64,000 bases of DNA from Microcoleus vaginatus WJT46-NPBG5 (GCA_019359355.1 JAHHHM010000005.1:124001-188000); one strand, 5' to 3'; numbered from the stretch's first letter, positions 35,501 through 44,836 are shown. Notes: generated by a model from the letters alone, not told the origin. A program made the numbers and translations.

Positions 35501-38500
35501 AGTGCTGACAACAGGGCAACAGTGTGTAATTGAGAACAGTTTTCCCACACCAAGCGGAACCAAATACTATCAATCTCGGATTGTTCCTGAATTTGCCAAG
35601 GATGGTTCAACACAATTTTTGTTGAACATCACGCGTGACGTAACTGAATTAAAACAAGCAGAGGCAGCGCTGCGAGAAACCAATCAAAAGCTTGAGACAT
35701 TAATTCAAGCCTCGCCGGTGGCAATTATTGCCTTGGATGGTCAAGCTAACATTAAAATGTGGAGTCCAGCCGCTGAGAAAATATTTGGCTGGACAGAACA
35801 AGAGGTATTAAATCGCCCCGTTCCTTTTGTCCCACCAGAGAAACAGGAAGAATTTCACACCTTGCATGAAATGAAATTGCAAGGACAGCTCGTGTCTGGG
35901 ATAGAAGTGTGCCGGCAAAACAAATCAGGAGAGAAAATAGAGGTTGCTGTTTGGGGCGCACCGCTGCCTGATGCAGAAGGGAATATTAACAGCACAATGG
36001 CTCTGATTGCTGATATAAGCGAGCGTAAAAGAGCTGAAGAAGCACTCCGCAAAGAGCGCGATTTTACCGCTGCGGTACTCGATACCATTGGAAGTTTAGT
36101 GGTAGTTCTTGACCGGCAGGGGCGAATCTTCAGCTTTAACCGAGCTTGTGAGCAAACAACAGGATATACATTTAACGAAGTTAAAGGCGTTTATGTCTGG
36201 GAAAAGTTCATCCCTCCAGAACAAGTCGAGTCGGTTAAACGCGTATTCCAGAACTTACAAGCCGGTGAGTTACACAACCAATATGACAACGTCTGGTTAA
36301 CCAAAGACAAGCGCCGCCGGCTGATTGCTTGGTCTAACACCATTCTGCTCGACAGTGCCGGTGAAGTTGAATATATCATCGGCACCGGCATCGACATCAC
36401 CGAACACCGGCAGGCTGAAGAAGCTCTCAGGAAAAGCGAAGCGCGGTTTCGGCGTTTGGCTGAATCCAACCTGATGGGAATCTTTTTTGCCGACTTTAGC
36501 GGCCACATTAGCGACGCCAATGACGCCTTTTTACAGATGCTCGGCTACTCAAAAGAAGAGCTGCACTCAGGCGCTTTACGCTGGGATGTCATGACCCCAC
36601 CAGAATATCGCCGGCTTGACGAACAAAAAATTTGCGAAATCAAAATATCAGGAAATAGTACACCTTGGGAAAAAGAATATATTCGCAAAGATGGCACTCG
36701 CGTCTCCGTTTTGGTGGGCACAGCTTTGCTAGAAGACTCTCAAGAAGATTGTGTTTGCTTTATTGTTGATTTAACAGAACGCAAACGTATGGAAGAAGCC
36801 CTGCGATTTGCACTGCAAAAACTTAACTTTCATGTGGAAAATAGTCCGCTAGCAGTGATTGAATGGGATCGAGAATTTCGGGTGAGACGGTGGTCAACCA
36901 GTGCGGAAAGACTGTTTGGATGGCAGCCAGATGAAGTGATATTCAAGCATATAAGAGATTGGCCATTTATCTTTGAAGAAGACGTAGAAGCGGTCACCAG
37001 TGTCGTGAACCGATTAGTTGACGGTTTAGAAGTTCGCAATATTGCATACAATCGCAACTATAGAAAAAACGGTTCAGTTGTTGTTTGTGAGTGGTATAAC
37101 TCGGCTCAGTTAGATGAGTCTGGCAAATTAGTCTCCGTGCTGTCTTTAGTGCTAGATGTCACCGAGCGCTCCAGTGCAATCGCTGCTGTGGCACAAGCGA
37201 AAGAGCGATTTCGCATTGCCGCAGAATGCGCCAGCGACTTAATTTATGAATGGGAAATCAATAGCCGGCGCGTCGAGTGGTTTGGCAATATTGATGAACA
37301 TTTAGGATACGCGCCAGGGGAATTTCCAAGAACGTTGGAAGGCTGGAAAAATGTGATTCACCCGGATGATCGACAGCGCGTCATGGCTGCGGTGGAACAG
37401 CAGCTTAAAACCGGCGAACCTTTTCTCCAAGAGTACCGCGTACAGCGCCAAGATGGAACTCTCCGGTACTGGATGGATCGGGGCACCCTTTTGTTGGATG
37501 AGCGAGGGAATCCCTATAAATGGATCGGAGTGACGACCGACATCACCGAACGCTACCTCGCTCAGGAAAAAATCCTCAAACTCAATCAAGCGCTAGAGCG
37601 GCGCGTCAAAGAGCTGCAAACTTTATTAGAAGTGATTCCCATTGGAATCGGAATTGCCGAAGATGCGGACTGTAAAACGATCCGAGTTAACCCGGCTTTT
37701 GCAAAACAGTTGAAGATTTCCCCGCAGATGAATGCTTCACTGAGCGCTCCCCCTGAGGAAAAACCTTCAAATTTTAAAGTCTATCAAAACGCACAGGAAC
37801 TATCCCCAGAGCAACTCCCCATGCAGCAGGCTGCCGCGAATGGGGTAGAGGTTTTGGACGCAGAACTCGACGTCGTCCATGAAGATGGCACAATCGTGAA
37901 AGTGCTGGAGTATGCTGCGCCCTTATTTGATGAAGAGGGCAACACGAGAGGGTGCGTTGCGGCATTTTTAGATATCACAGAGCGCAAGCAAACAGAAGAA
38001 GCGCTCCGGCTGAGTGAGGAACGTTATCGTTCGCTTGCTGAGGCGCTGCCCCAACTGGTGTGTTTGTCTACTCCCGATGCAGAGATCGAATATTGCAATC
38101 AAAGTTGGTTCGATTACACAGGGCTAACTTTGGAGCAGACGAAACAATATGGAGCGCGGCAGATTGTCCATCCCGACGACTTGCGCGCATTCCTTGGGCA
38201 GTGGGCGACTTCCCTGAAAACCGGCATTGGCTTCTCGATTGAGTTTCGCTTGAGACGGGCAGATGGAGTTTACCGCAGGCACCAAGGACGCACCGTTCCT
38301 ATTAAATATCAAGATGACCGCATTCTGGCGTGGTTGGGAACTGCTACGGATACGGAAGACCAAAAACGGGCAGAGGAGCAAGAGCGCTTTCTGGCCGATG
38401 CCAGCGCCCTACTGGCTCACTCCCTGGAATATCAAACCACGCTGGAGAGTGTGGCGCGTCTAGCAGTGCCTCGCATTGCCGACTGGTGTGCGATTGATAT

Positions 38501-40070
38501 GGTCGAAAGCGATGGCTCAATTCAATCGCTGGCAGTGGCTCATGTCGAGCCGGCAAAAGTGCAACTGGCCCGCGAACTACAGCAACGCTATCCAATCGAT
38601 CCGAACGCCCAGTGGGGAATGCCCAATGTTATCCGCACAGGACGCTCGGAACTGTATTCAGACATTCCCGATCAGTTGCTGGTCGCGTCTGCTCACGATG
38701 CCGAACATCTGCAAATTCTGCGGGAGTTGGGCCTATACTCAGCGATGGTGGTGCCGCTGATCGCCCGTGGGCGGACGCTGGGGGCGATTACCTTTGTGCT
38801 GGAAGGTTCGGATCGCCGGCGCTATCAGCCATCTGACTTGACTCTGGCCGAGGCACTGGCCCACCGTGCGGCTTTTGCCATTCACAACGCCCGTCTCTAT
38901 CGCGAAGCTCAGGAGGCGAACCGACTCAAAGATGAGTTTCTGGCAACGCTTTCTCATGAACTCCGCACGCCTCTTAATTCAATTCTCGGCTGGACGCAGC
39001 TATTGCAAAGCCGGAAGCTCACTGAGGAAAAGGTACGAACGGCTTTGCAAACCATTGAGCGCAATGCCCGATCACAGGCTCAGCTGATTGAAGACCTTCT
39101 CGATGTTTCACGCATTATCACCGGCAAGCTGCGCCTGAATGTCCGCCCGATTGAATTGGTGCCGGTGATTGAGGCGGCAATTGATTCGGTGCGCCCAGCA
39201 GCGGACGCGAAGGCGATTCGGATTCACTCTGTTCTCGATCCAAATGCCGGCTTGGTTTCCGGCGACTCCGACCGTTTGCAGCAGATCGTTTGGAACTTGC
39301 TATCCAATGCGATTAAGTTTACTCCCAGAGGGGGCCGCGTGACGATCACCCTGGAACGCATTAACTCCCACGTTGAAATTAAGGTCAGCGATACAGGTCA
39401 AGGAATCAACGCTGAGTTTTTGCCCTTCGTCTTCGACCGCTTCCGCCAAGCAGATGGCTCAACAACTCGGGCGTCTAGCGGGTTGGGGCTAGGGTTGGCA
39501 ATTGTGCGTCATTTAGCAGAACTGCACGGCGGCAGTGTTCACGCCTACAGTCCGGGCGAGGGTTTAGGATCGACGTTTATGGTGAAGCTGCCGCTGAGGG
39601 CTGTTTGCAGTATCACCGACGATCCGGAACGGGTACACCCAACCGTTGATAGTGGGGTTGCGTTCGATCAGGCCCCAGCGCTCGATGGTTTGCGAGTGCT
39701 AGTGGTGGATGATGAGCCGGATGCGCGGGATTTTCTCTCTACGGCGTTGCAAGAGTGCGGTGCGCTTGTGAAAACGGCTGGATCGGTTCGGGAGGCAATT
39801 GCACAGATTAAACAATTCAACCCGAATGTTTTGGTGAGCGATATTGGAATGCCTCAAGAAGATGGCTATGCTTTGATTCGCCAGGTGAGGGCGCTTGATG
39901 CGGAACGGGGGGAGTTTCTGCCGGCTGCGGCGCTGACGGCGTATGCGAGGGAGTCAGACCGCCGGCGGGCTTTGTTGGCAGGATTTCAACTCCATGTGCC
40001 CAAACCTGTGAGTCCGGCTGAGCTGGCTGCGGTGGTGGCAAATCTTGCCGGTCGTACTGGGCAGGGTTAG
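32589..40070 (+). CDS. Giant double hybrid histidine kinase with about ten PAS domains
   Basis: 2,493 residues from ATG 32589, chosen because AAGGAG lies eight bases upstream; the frame is open from 32547. Order: N-terminal PAS-like domain (about 20-175), GAF (about 185-340), histidine kinase 1 with H-box 'VSHEFRTPLTLLL' (His365) and ATPase domain to about 600, receiver 1 with 'SDVMMPRLDG' (Asp699), nine further PAS domains (about 790-1915, several ending in 'DITERK'), a second GAF (about 1925-2090), histidine kinase 2 with 'LSHELRTPLNSIL' (His2123) and receiver 2 with 'SDIGMPQEDG' (Asp2418). No membrane segment, so a cytoplasmic sensor. Both kinases keep N, G1 and G2 boxes. A repeat-like insert lies in ATPase domain 1 (34098-34160). 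No dedicated response-regulator gene adjoins. Confidence 0.92.
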   Translation: MENWTDPIKATVAEDVFASGGQMGALMRALDWPSTALGPVENWTQSWRTAISICLASRFPMILWLGTDLIVLYNDAYIPIFGTEKHPKSLGKPGREVWPEVWQIIGPMLEGVLATGEATWSDDLLLELDRNGYVEESYFTFSYSAIRDDRGSVCGVFTAVNETTSRVLRERRQRTLRELAAGAAEAKTAGDACSIALKTLAGNPADIPFASLYLLDAERHTAHLAGTTGLTAAAPPQTINLSTDQEFPKSWPLLAQTQTNSAEPASHNGQSLAGSIHNPSLAIDNSTVVVPVAQLGQNQPAGILVAGISPRRALDEDYRSFFELAAGHIATAIANARAYEEERKRAEALAEIDRAKTAFFNNVSHEFRTPLTLLLGPVEDILDDAEKSLSPRYREQLETVHRNSLRLLKLVNTLLDFSRLEAGRVQAVYQPTDLATFTAELASVFRSAIERAGLRFTVNCPPLGEPVFVDREMWEKIVFNLLSNAFKFTFEGEIELSLKIESAPLKIKNQESSQHSTFNPLFSILQVRDTGTGISAEELPHLFERFHRVRGVTSRTHEGTGIGLALVQELVRLHGGTVEVSSQVGVGTTFTVFIPTGTNHLPADRIGGTRTLISTALGATPYIEEAQRWLPVPGEKPQNPNPSPFPPSGERILLADDNSDMRDYVKGLLEPYYEVEAVADGAAALAAARQGSFDLILSDVMMPRLDGFGLLRELRADSRTQQVPVILLSARSGEESSIEGLEAGADDYLIKPFSARELLARVRAHLQMAKLRQEATGREQQLRTTAEAAQQQTIKILESITDGFISLDRHWRYTYVNQAAAGMVGKTREELLGKNIWEVFPEAVGEIFYQECQRSFTQQVPTVFEEFCFLNIWFENRTYPSPEGLSIYFRDITERKRTEKELHRREQEFKAIAENAPDVIARLDENLRYLYMNQAVEPVTGMPPNFFIGKTLWELGLPEEILAKWEQTFRQVLTTGQQCVIENSFPTPSGTKYYQSRIVPEFAKDGSTQFLLNITRDVTELKQAEAALRETNQKLETLIQASPVAIIALDGQANIKMWSPAAEKIFGWTEQEVLNRPVPFVPPEKQEEFHTLHEMKLQGQLVSGIEVCRQNKSGEKIEVAVWGAPLPDAEGNINSTMALIADISERKRAEEALRKERDFTAAVLDTIGSLVVVLDRQGRIFSFNRACEQTTGYTFNEVKGVYVWEKFIPPEQVESVKRVFQNLQAGELHNQYDNVWLTKDKRRRLIAWSNTILLDSAGEVEYIIGTGIDITEHRQAEEALRKSEARFRRLAESNLMGIFFADFSGHISDANDAFLQMLGYSKEELHSGALRWDVMTPPEYRRLDEQKICEIKISGNSTPWEKEYIRKDGTRVSVLVGTALLEDSQEDCVCFIVDLTERKRMEEALRFALQKLNFHVENSPLAVIEWDREFRVRRWSTSAERLFGWQPDEVIFKHIRDWPFIFEEDVEAVTSVVNRLVDGLEVRNIAYNRNYRKNGSVVVCEWYNSAQLDESGKLVSVLSLVLDVTERSSAIAAVAQAKERFRIAAECASDLIYEWEINSRRVEWFGNIDEHLGYAPGEFPRTLEGWKNVIHPDDRQRVMAAVEQQLKTGEPFLQEYRVQRQDGTLRYWMDRGTLLLDERGNPYKWIGVTTDITERYLAQEKILKLNQALERRVKELQTLLEVIPIGIGIAEDADCKTIRVNPAFAKQLKISPQMNASLSAPPEEKPSNFKVYQNAQELSPEQLPMQQAAANGVEVLDAELDVVHEDGTIVKVLEYAAPLFDEEGNTRGCVAAFLDITERKQTEEALRLSEERYRSLAEALPQLVCLSTPDAEIEYCNQSWFDYTGLTLEQTKQYGARQIVHPDDLRAFLGQWATSLKTGIGFSIEFRLRRADGVYRRHQGRTVPIKYQDDRILAWLGTATDTEDQKRAEEQERFLADASALLAHSLEYQTTLESVARLAVPRIADWCAIDMVESDGSIQSLAVAHVEPAKVQLARELQQRYPIDPNAQWGMPNVIRTGRSELYSDIPDQLLVASAHDAEHLQILRELGLYSAMVVPLIARGRTLGAITFVLEGSDRRRYQPSDLTLAEALAHRAAFAIHNARLYREAQEANRLKDEFLATLSHELRTPLNSILGWTQLLQSRKLTEEKVRTALQTIERNARSQAQLIEDLLDVSRIITGKLRLNVRPIELVPVIEAAIDSVRPAADAKAIRIHSVLDPNAGLVSGDSDRLQQIVWNLLSNAIKFTPRGGRVTITLERINSHVEIKVSDTGQGINAEFLPFVFDRFRQADGSTTRASSGLGLGLAIVRHLAELHGGSVHAYSPGEGLGSTFMVKLPLRAVCSITDDPERVHPTVDSGVAFDQAPALDGLRVLVVDDEPDARDFLSTALQECGALVKTAGSVREAIAQIKQFNPNVLVSDIGMPQEDGYALIRQVRALDAERGEFLPAAALTAYARESDRRRALLAGFQLHVPKPVSPAELAAVVANLAGRTGQG
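34098..34160. repeat. Repeat-like insert inside kinase ATPase domain 1
   Basis: The stretch codes for 'LKIKNQESSQHSTFNPLFS' between a conserved strand and the G1 box 'VRDTGTGIS', where other HATPase domains have only a few residues. It is built of AATCAAGAATCAAGAA- and CTCAATTCTT-like words, similar to the element in the sugar kinase gene. Confidence 0.4.
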
Positions 40071-40510
40071 GCGCGTTTGTGGGGGTGAAACAATGGGGTG
40101 AGGTTTTTTTCTAATTGCTTTGGCTTGTACGGGAACAAATTCTGCAACGTGAAGCCCCGAATCGTGGTCTTTACCGGCAGTTTACTTTTTCAAGATTCGC
40201 AGGCCGGCTGAAGCTTTTATCGCTAGATTTTTACATTATTATATCGATTCGATAGCATATAAGCGAATACTAATTCAATTCAAGATTGTTTGGATAAAAA
40301 GTTTATTTGTGGTTAAAGAAGGTAAAAAGTTAAATAAGATTTTTTCTCTGTTTTAATCTACAAATCCTCTCATCCCAGCCAAAAGAGCGAGGCGATTAAA
40401 AGATATAAATTGTTTAAATCTCCCCTTGGGTAGATGAAGGTTAGAATAAATATCAAGTAAATGTATAAGAGCGAAGAAATTGAACAAAAAAATATTTGTG
40501 GAGATTGTTT
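40071..40510. other. 440-bp spacer before the helical carotenoid protein gene
   Basis: AT-rich upstream region of the carotenoid protein gene. No open frame, strong hairpin or repeat recognised. It is long enough for stress or light control; I cannot place a promoter with confidence. GGAG lies at 40499-40502 in front of the ATG. Confidence 0.5.
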
Positions 40511-41038
40511 ATGGCTTCAAATAATCCTTCTAAACCGCCTGAAGCGCTTTCAAAAGACACTCAAAATGTTGCTCAAAGGTTTGAATCTTTGGGAACGGAT
40601 GAAAAGCTAGCTCTGCTGTATTATATCTACAAAAAAATGGGAGGTTCTATCACCCCAGCCGCTCCAGATGTGGCGCAACCAGAGTTGGCACCCATGCTGC
40701 TAGGAGACTTTATTGAGCTGTCTGATGAGGAACAATTGAATATTATGCGTGCAATTGTGAACCGTGATGACACAGACTATTCTCACGCTTACGGTTCTCT
40801 AACCCCAAATAATCAGTTGGTAGTCTGGTTTGCTTGGTCGCAAGCGATGGGAGATACGGTTGTAGATATGCCAGGTAATTACCAAGCGACTCCAGCAATC
40901 AATGATGTGTTGGGCATAATCGAACGGCTCAACTTTGAGGAGCAAATTACAGTGCTTCGCGAAATCGCAGGAAATATGGGCTACACAAGCATTACACGCG
41001 TTACCAGCCAAGAAACCGGCGTCACTCCAAGTCTCTAA
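40511..41038 (+). CDS. Helical carotenoid protein (OCP N-terminal-domain homologue)
   Basis: 175 residues from ATG 40511. The whole protein aligns by eye with the all-helical carotenoid-binding domain of the orange carotenoid protein: 'FESLGTDEKLALLYYIYKKM' with 'GGSITPAAP' corresponds to the first half, and 'LGIIERLNFEEQITVLREI' with 'AGNMGY' to the second, including the Arg of 'VLRxxxxxMG' that salt-bridges OCP domains and a Trp in 'VVWFAWSQAMG'. The first-helix Trp of OCP is a Tyr here ('LYYIYKKM'). The C-terminal sensor domain is absent, so this is a stand-alone HCP. HCPs bind a keto-carotenoid and quench singlet oxygen or, in some clades, phycobilisomes; the clade is not assigned here. 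Followed by a strong terminator. Confidence 0.9.
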   Translation: MASNNPSKPPEALSKDTQNVAQRFESLGTDEKLALLYYIYKKMGGSITPAAPDVAQPELAPMLLGDFIELSDEEQLNIMRAIVNRDDTDYSHAYGSLTPNNQLVVWFAWSQAMGDTVVDMPGNYQATPAINDVLGIIERLNFEEQITVLREIAGNMGYTSITRVTSQETGVTPSL

Positions 41039-41107
41039 GAGAAGGACTAGGGGCTAGGGGCTGCTTAAACGTGAAGTTTTGGAAAAAAGTGAAGTTTGAA
41101 AAGAACA

Positions 41108-41169
41108 AAGAACTTAGAATTCACAACTTATAAAAGTTGTCAAGTGTGAATTCTAGGTTCTTAGTTTTT
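41108..41169 (+). terminator. Long-stem intrinsic terminator after the carotenoid protein gene
   Basis: AAGAACTTAGAATTCACA (41108-41125) pairs with TGTGAATTCTAGGTTCTT (41145-41162) over 18 bp with one G-U pair. A nested ACAACTT/AAGTTGT tip closes it. AGTTTTT follows. Upstream at 41041-41062 is a CTAGGGG repeat. Confidence 0.88.
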
Positions 41170-41238
41170 CCGCAATAAAATGACCGTTGCGGTTGTTCTT
41201 TCTCCCCCTTTCTGATCTCTAGCCCCTCTCCGCACGCT

Positions 41239-42939
41239 TCATTCTTGAGTGCCAACTTGCAACCACCGGCTCAAATTAGCCGGCAATTCTGTACTCAAAC
41301 GCAGAGGCAGCGCCTCGGTAGATAAGGATCGGGCGTAGGTGGCTGAGAGGAAGGGGGCATAAGTTTGCGCTTCTGGTGTCTGTTGTTTGATGAATGCCAG
41401 ACTAACGCCTTGCAGCAGTTGGCGCAGGGGTTCTATATCCGCCCCTCTACGTTCTTTGACGATGGAATTTTGGCTACCGGCACGGGTTAGGTTGGCCGGT
41501 TCGGTCACACTTAAATGGGTGCCGCCGATGGCTGTTAGGAGATATTTATCACCGGCAAGTTGAGTAAACGGCTGTAGCTGGTGATTAAGCGTCGGCGCGA
41601 GTACGTCTTCTGTTGCCGCCAGAATTAAGGTGGGTGTGGTAACTTTGCTAAGGCCGGTTTGACCGAATAAGCGTCCCACAATCGGGTTGAGGGCAATGAC
41701 TTGCACAACCCGTTCATCTCGTAGCTGCCGGCGGTTGCCGATCAAGTTAGCTGCTGAACATTGCAACCAGTCTGCGGCAGAGTATCCCACCGGGAGTTTA
41801 TTTTTGCAAAAGTCTCGTAATTCATCTAATTGTAATTCGCCGCCGGCAAGGGCTAAGGCAGTGTAGCCGCCCAAGGAATGACCGATCATACTCACTTGAT
41901 TGGTGTTGAGTTTGCCCTGCAGCAACCCAGACTGCCGGTTCACTTTGGCTAATTCATCTAGGACAAAGCTAACATCCAAAGGCCGGTTGATAAATTCAGA
42001 AGGCGCGAGTAGTTGGCTAGGATCGAGGGTAATGGGGGCACCGGCTTGCCAAGTTACATTGCTGCCGGGATGTTCAAGGGCGGCGACTGTCATGCCGTGG
42101 GAGGCAAGATGACGCGCTAAATAGGCCAAAGCTTGGCGATCTGAACCCAATCCGTGAGAGATGAGCACCAGGGGTTGCTGGGTGTCTGCCGGCTGAGGAC
42201 TGGTGTAAACTTCAACAGGAATGGTACGTCCCCGTTGCCGGTCAGAAAAAGTCAAAGTTTGCTGCCGCACAGGTTGATCGCCGGCTGCTGCTGGGTCTAA
42301 ATTGGGTAGTGCCGGCTCGTTTTCGACACTCGACTCTTGCTGTAGGTAAGAATCTAGAGCTTTTGTGCCTAAATAGGGAAGGTTGAGTTTGGAAACTGCT
42401 GCTACCAGAGCACTCAAATCCACAGTAATGGTTTCCCCTGGCAATGCCCGAAACAGGCTGCTAATGCTGACGTTGTTTGCCTGTCTGGCTGCTAGCATCA
42501 AGGCTGCTTCAACTTGCTCAATGCCGATCCCAGGCAAGATTAACCTAACTGCCTGAACAATTCGATCTCCACCGGGAGATTTTAATAGCTCATCTACTAG
42601 ATCGCTTGCCTGATCGGGGCTAAGTTCCAGACGATCAGATAGCACTCGCCGCACATCCGGGGTTAGCAAATAGGCGATGGGTTGAAGGTTGGTAGAGACT
42701 TCGCCCGTCTCGGCGAAACGTTCTAAATCTGCAATTTCTACTGACTGCTGAAAAGGGCCAAGTCGCAGCATGACGCGTTCGGCTGCGGATGCCGGCATGA
42801 CGGCTGTGCAGATGCCGGTTAGAGCAATACTCCCTACCATGATAGGCATTATTGCCCACGCCGGAAATTTTACCACTGGCTGCTTGAAACGACGTTGGGT
42901 TTGAGATACCTTACTATTAGGCCGGTTGAGCTTGCTCAT
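41239..42939 (-). CDS. Exported alpha/beta hydrolase with DUF1400 N-terminal domain
   Basis: 566 residues. A basic N-terminus and signal segment ('WAIMPIMVGSIALTGICTAVMPASA') export the protein. Residues about 50-200 form the DUF1400 domain typical of cyanobacteria ('ERVMLRLGPFQQSVEIADLE'). The hydrolase domain follows: oxyanion loop 'LISHGLGSDRQALAYLA', nucleophile elbow 'SMIGHSLGGYTALALA', acid in 'LILAATEDVLAP', and a His in 'AIGGTHLSVTEP'. It resembles platelet-activating-factor acetylhydrolase and dienelactone hydrolase relatives, but the substrate is unknown. Convergent with the carotenoid protein gene. Confidence 0.88.
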   Translation of the reverse strand: MSKLNRPNSKVSQTQRRFKQPVVKFPAWAIMPIMVGSIALTGICTAVMPASAAERVMLRLGPFQQSVEIADLERFAETGEVSTNLQPIAYLLTPDVRRVLSDRLELSPDQASDLVDELLKSPGGDRIVQAVRLILPGIGIEQVEAALMLAARQANNVSISSLFRALPGETITVDLSALVAAVSKLNLPYLGTKALDSYLQQESSVENEPALPNLDPAAAGDQPVRQQTLTFSDRQRGRTIPVEVYTSPQPADTQQPLVLISHGLGSDRQALAYLARHLASHGMTVAALEHPGSNVTWQAGAPITLDPSQLLAPSEFINRPLDVSFVLDELAKVNRQSGLLQGKLNTNQVSMIGHSLGGYTALALAGGELQLDELRDFCKNKLPVGYSAADWLQCSAANLIGNRRQLRDERVVQVIALNPIVGRLFGQTGLSKVTTPTLILAATEDVLAPTLNHQLQPFTQLAGDKYLLTAIGGTHLSVTEPANLTRAGSQNSIVKERRGADIEPLRQLLQGVSLAFIKQQTPEAQTYAPFLSATYARSLSTEALPLRLSTELPANLSRWLQVGTQE

Positions 42940-43424
42940 TTGATTAAACGTTCCACTACGCTTGCGCTCTCACAGTGATTTTAACGAATCGATTCCTTAA
43001 TATTTGTTCCTGCCGGCGCAAGTGGCAAAATAAAAAAATCAGCGTTTTTCTATTCCTTAATCATCAATAAATGCTTGGGGCATCGTACGAGAATGAATGC
43101 GGCTTCTACTGCCTGCACCGATGCCGGCTATCTCAGGGAATCTGCCCCCTTTAGGACTCTGCAAAATTGAAAAAGTCTTAAGATATCAGGCGCTACTGTC
43201 TAGCCCGCTCAAAGGCGTTATAATGAGCCATTACTTTTTCAAAAAAGATGGTTTACCCTTCCTTACAAGCGCTTACTTAACCGCCGATTTGTACTGAAGG
43301 TAAGCCACTGCCCGCCATTGAAGATACGTTAGGGAAATGCATCTACAAAAGGTTTGCTCAACCAACACCGAGCAAGCCCTTACTTGCTATCGCCGATTTT
43401 ACTAAAGCGACACTTTATTTTATT
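42940..43424. other. 485-bp spacer upstream of the glycosyltransferase gene
   Basis: Between the divergent hydrolase and GT61 genes. A short hairpin GGTTTGCTC/GAGCAAGCC (43351-43359 and 43370-43378, one G-U pair) lies 46 bases before the GT61 start. I recognise nothing else; the 66-codon frame at 43097 has no coding character. Confidence 0.5.
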
Positions 43425-44795
43425 ATGATGCAATCTACGCACTCAACCACCCCAGAGCAAGCTGCTGGTTTCAATCTCCGAAGAATTCTTAAGCCTCTCC
43501 GCAAGTTTGTTTCAAACACGTTGTACAACTCGGATCTCTATATGTACTTCGTTTATCCGAAAGTTGAACAACTGAACGTTTTCATAAAAAGCTTATTAAG
43601 CCGGCAAGAATTATCTTCTATTACGGTTGTTAATCTTCTCGATTTGGCATCAGAGCACGGTTGGCCGGTAGAAAACTATAATCCTGCAACCATTCAAGAA
43701 TGTGAAGCATCAAAAACAATTGTAGAAGATAGTTTTGATTTAGTTAAGCAGGGCCGGCTCCGGTTAACTCAATTTCATGAATCGCGGATCTGCCACTCAG
43801 TAAAACGAGGCGAATTGTACTACTCCCATCTTTACGGAATGGTGCGTTACCCAATTCGTGAAACATTTACCTGCGAAATGCCGAATGCGATTATTTTAGG
43901 TTCCAGTGGATTTGTGATGACACCTGAACTTGAAATGATCTCCCAATCAACCGCAGAATCTGTTGCTCAATTAACAGTTTTGTTGAATTCTCTCTCATCT
44001 GCTTCGACGAGTTTTCCTCCTCAGCCAATTCCCGGTAAATATGTTTCCTTGGTAGGCAAATATTCCGCAGCCAATTACGCCCACTGGCTGATGGATTACC
44101 TGCCCAGACTAGCGCTTTTAGATCCTTCACAAACAGATTTTAAGGTGATTGTTAATGTCGCTCCCGAAGCCTATCGCCTGGAAAGTTTGGAATTATTGGG
44201 AGTTTCTTCAGATAGAATTTTTGAAGTGAAAGAGGAATGCCTTTGTTTTGAAAACTTACTTTTCTGTCACGCAGCCGATAAAATGGGGGTTCCGAAAGCA
44301 GTACATTTGTATAAAATGCGAGAGCGCTTGGTAACGGCAGCAACCGGCACTGCTTACCATCCATCCCCAAACCGTCGAATTTATATCTCTCGCGCTAAAG
44401 CTTCCCGCAGAATTAGTAATGAAAATGAATTACTCCCCATTCTTCGGGAATATGGTTTTGAGGTAATTAACTGTGAAGATTACAAGTTAGCCGATCAAAT
44501 TCGCATATTTTCTGAAGCCAACGTGGTTGCCGGCGCTCATGGGGCAGGAATATTTAATCAAATTTTTTGCAATCCGGGTGCGACTGTTATCGAAATATTT
44601 AACCGACAGCGCTGGGAACACGCCCCCCGCAAAATTTCGAGTCTTCTAAAACACCGGCATTGGCATATTTTTGGAGAAAATGTTGATCGCGATTGGAACA
44701 CTCAAGTAGATCCGCAAAAGTTTCAAAAAGTTTTGTCCTACGCGCTTGATGACTGTACCTTCAAAGAAGGATCGTTATATGAAAAAACCTACTAA
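43425..44795 (+). CDS. Glycosyltransferase family 61 protein
   Basis: 456 residues. The C-terminal half shows the GT61 (DUF563) pattern: 'SAANYAHWLMDYLPRLALLD', 'RIYISRAKASRRISNENELL', 'EVINCEDYKLADQIRIFSEA' and 'VVAGAHGAGIFNQIFCNPGA' with 'TVIEIF'. Members transfer xylose, GlcNAc or other sugars; bacterial ones are linked to capsule or exopolysaccharide synthesis. The N-terminal 150 residues are less conserved. No signal peptide or membrane helix, so a cytoplasmic enzyme. The start is one of two adjacent ATGs at 43425/43428. It stands alone and is not within a visible polysaccharide cluster. Confidence 0.88.
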   Translation: MMQSTHSTTPEQAAGFNLRRILKPLRKFVSNTLYNSDLYMYFVYPKVEQLNVFIKSLLSRQELSSITVVNLLDLASEHGWPVENYNPATIQECEASKTIVEDSFDLVKQGRLRLTQFHESRICHSVKRGELYYSHLYGMVRYPIRETFTCEMPNAIILGSSGFVMTPELEMISQSTAESVAQLTVLLNSLSSASTSFPPQPIPGKYVSLVGKYSAANYAHWLMDYLPRLALLDPSQTDFKVIVNVAPEAYRLESLELLGVSSDRIFEVKEECLCFENLLFCHAADKMGVPKAVHLYKMRERLVTAATGTAYHPSPNRRIYISRAKASRRISNENELLPILREYGFEVINCEDYKLADQIRIFSEANVVAGAHGAGIFNQIFCNPGATVIEIFNRQRWEHAPRKISSLLKHRHWHIFGENVDRDWNTQVDPQKFQKVLSYALDDCTFKEGSLYEKTY

Positions 44796-44811
44796 TTTAA
44801 AATAAATAAGA

Positions 44812-44836
44812 TCAGGCAGGTGAGATGCCTGCCTGA
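44812..44836. terminator. Hairpin after the glycosyltransferase gene
   Basis: TCAGGCAGG (44812-44820) and CCTGCCTGA (44828-44836) form a perfect 9-bp stem with a 7-base loop, 16 bases after the stop codon. No T-run follows. Confidence 0.5.

Noticed and set aside
43097-43297. 66-codon frame upstream of the GT61 gene
   Set aside because: No Shine-Dalgarno sequence, no recognisable protein, composition like a random frame.
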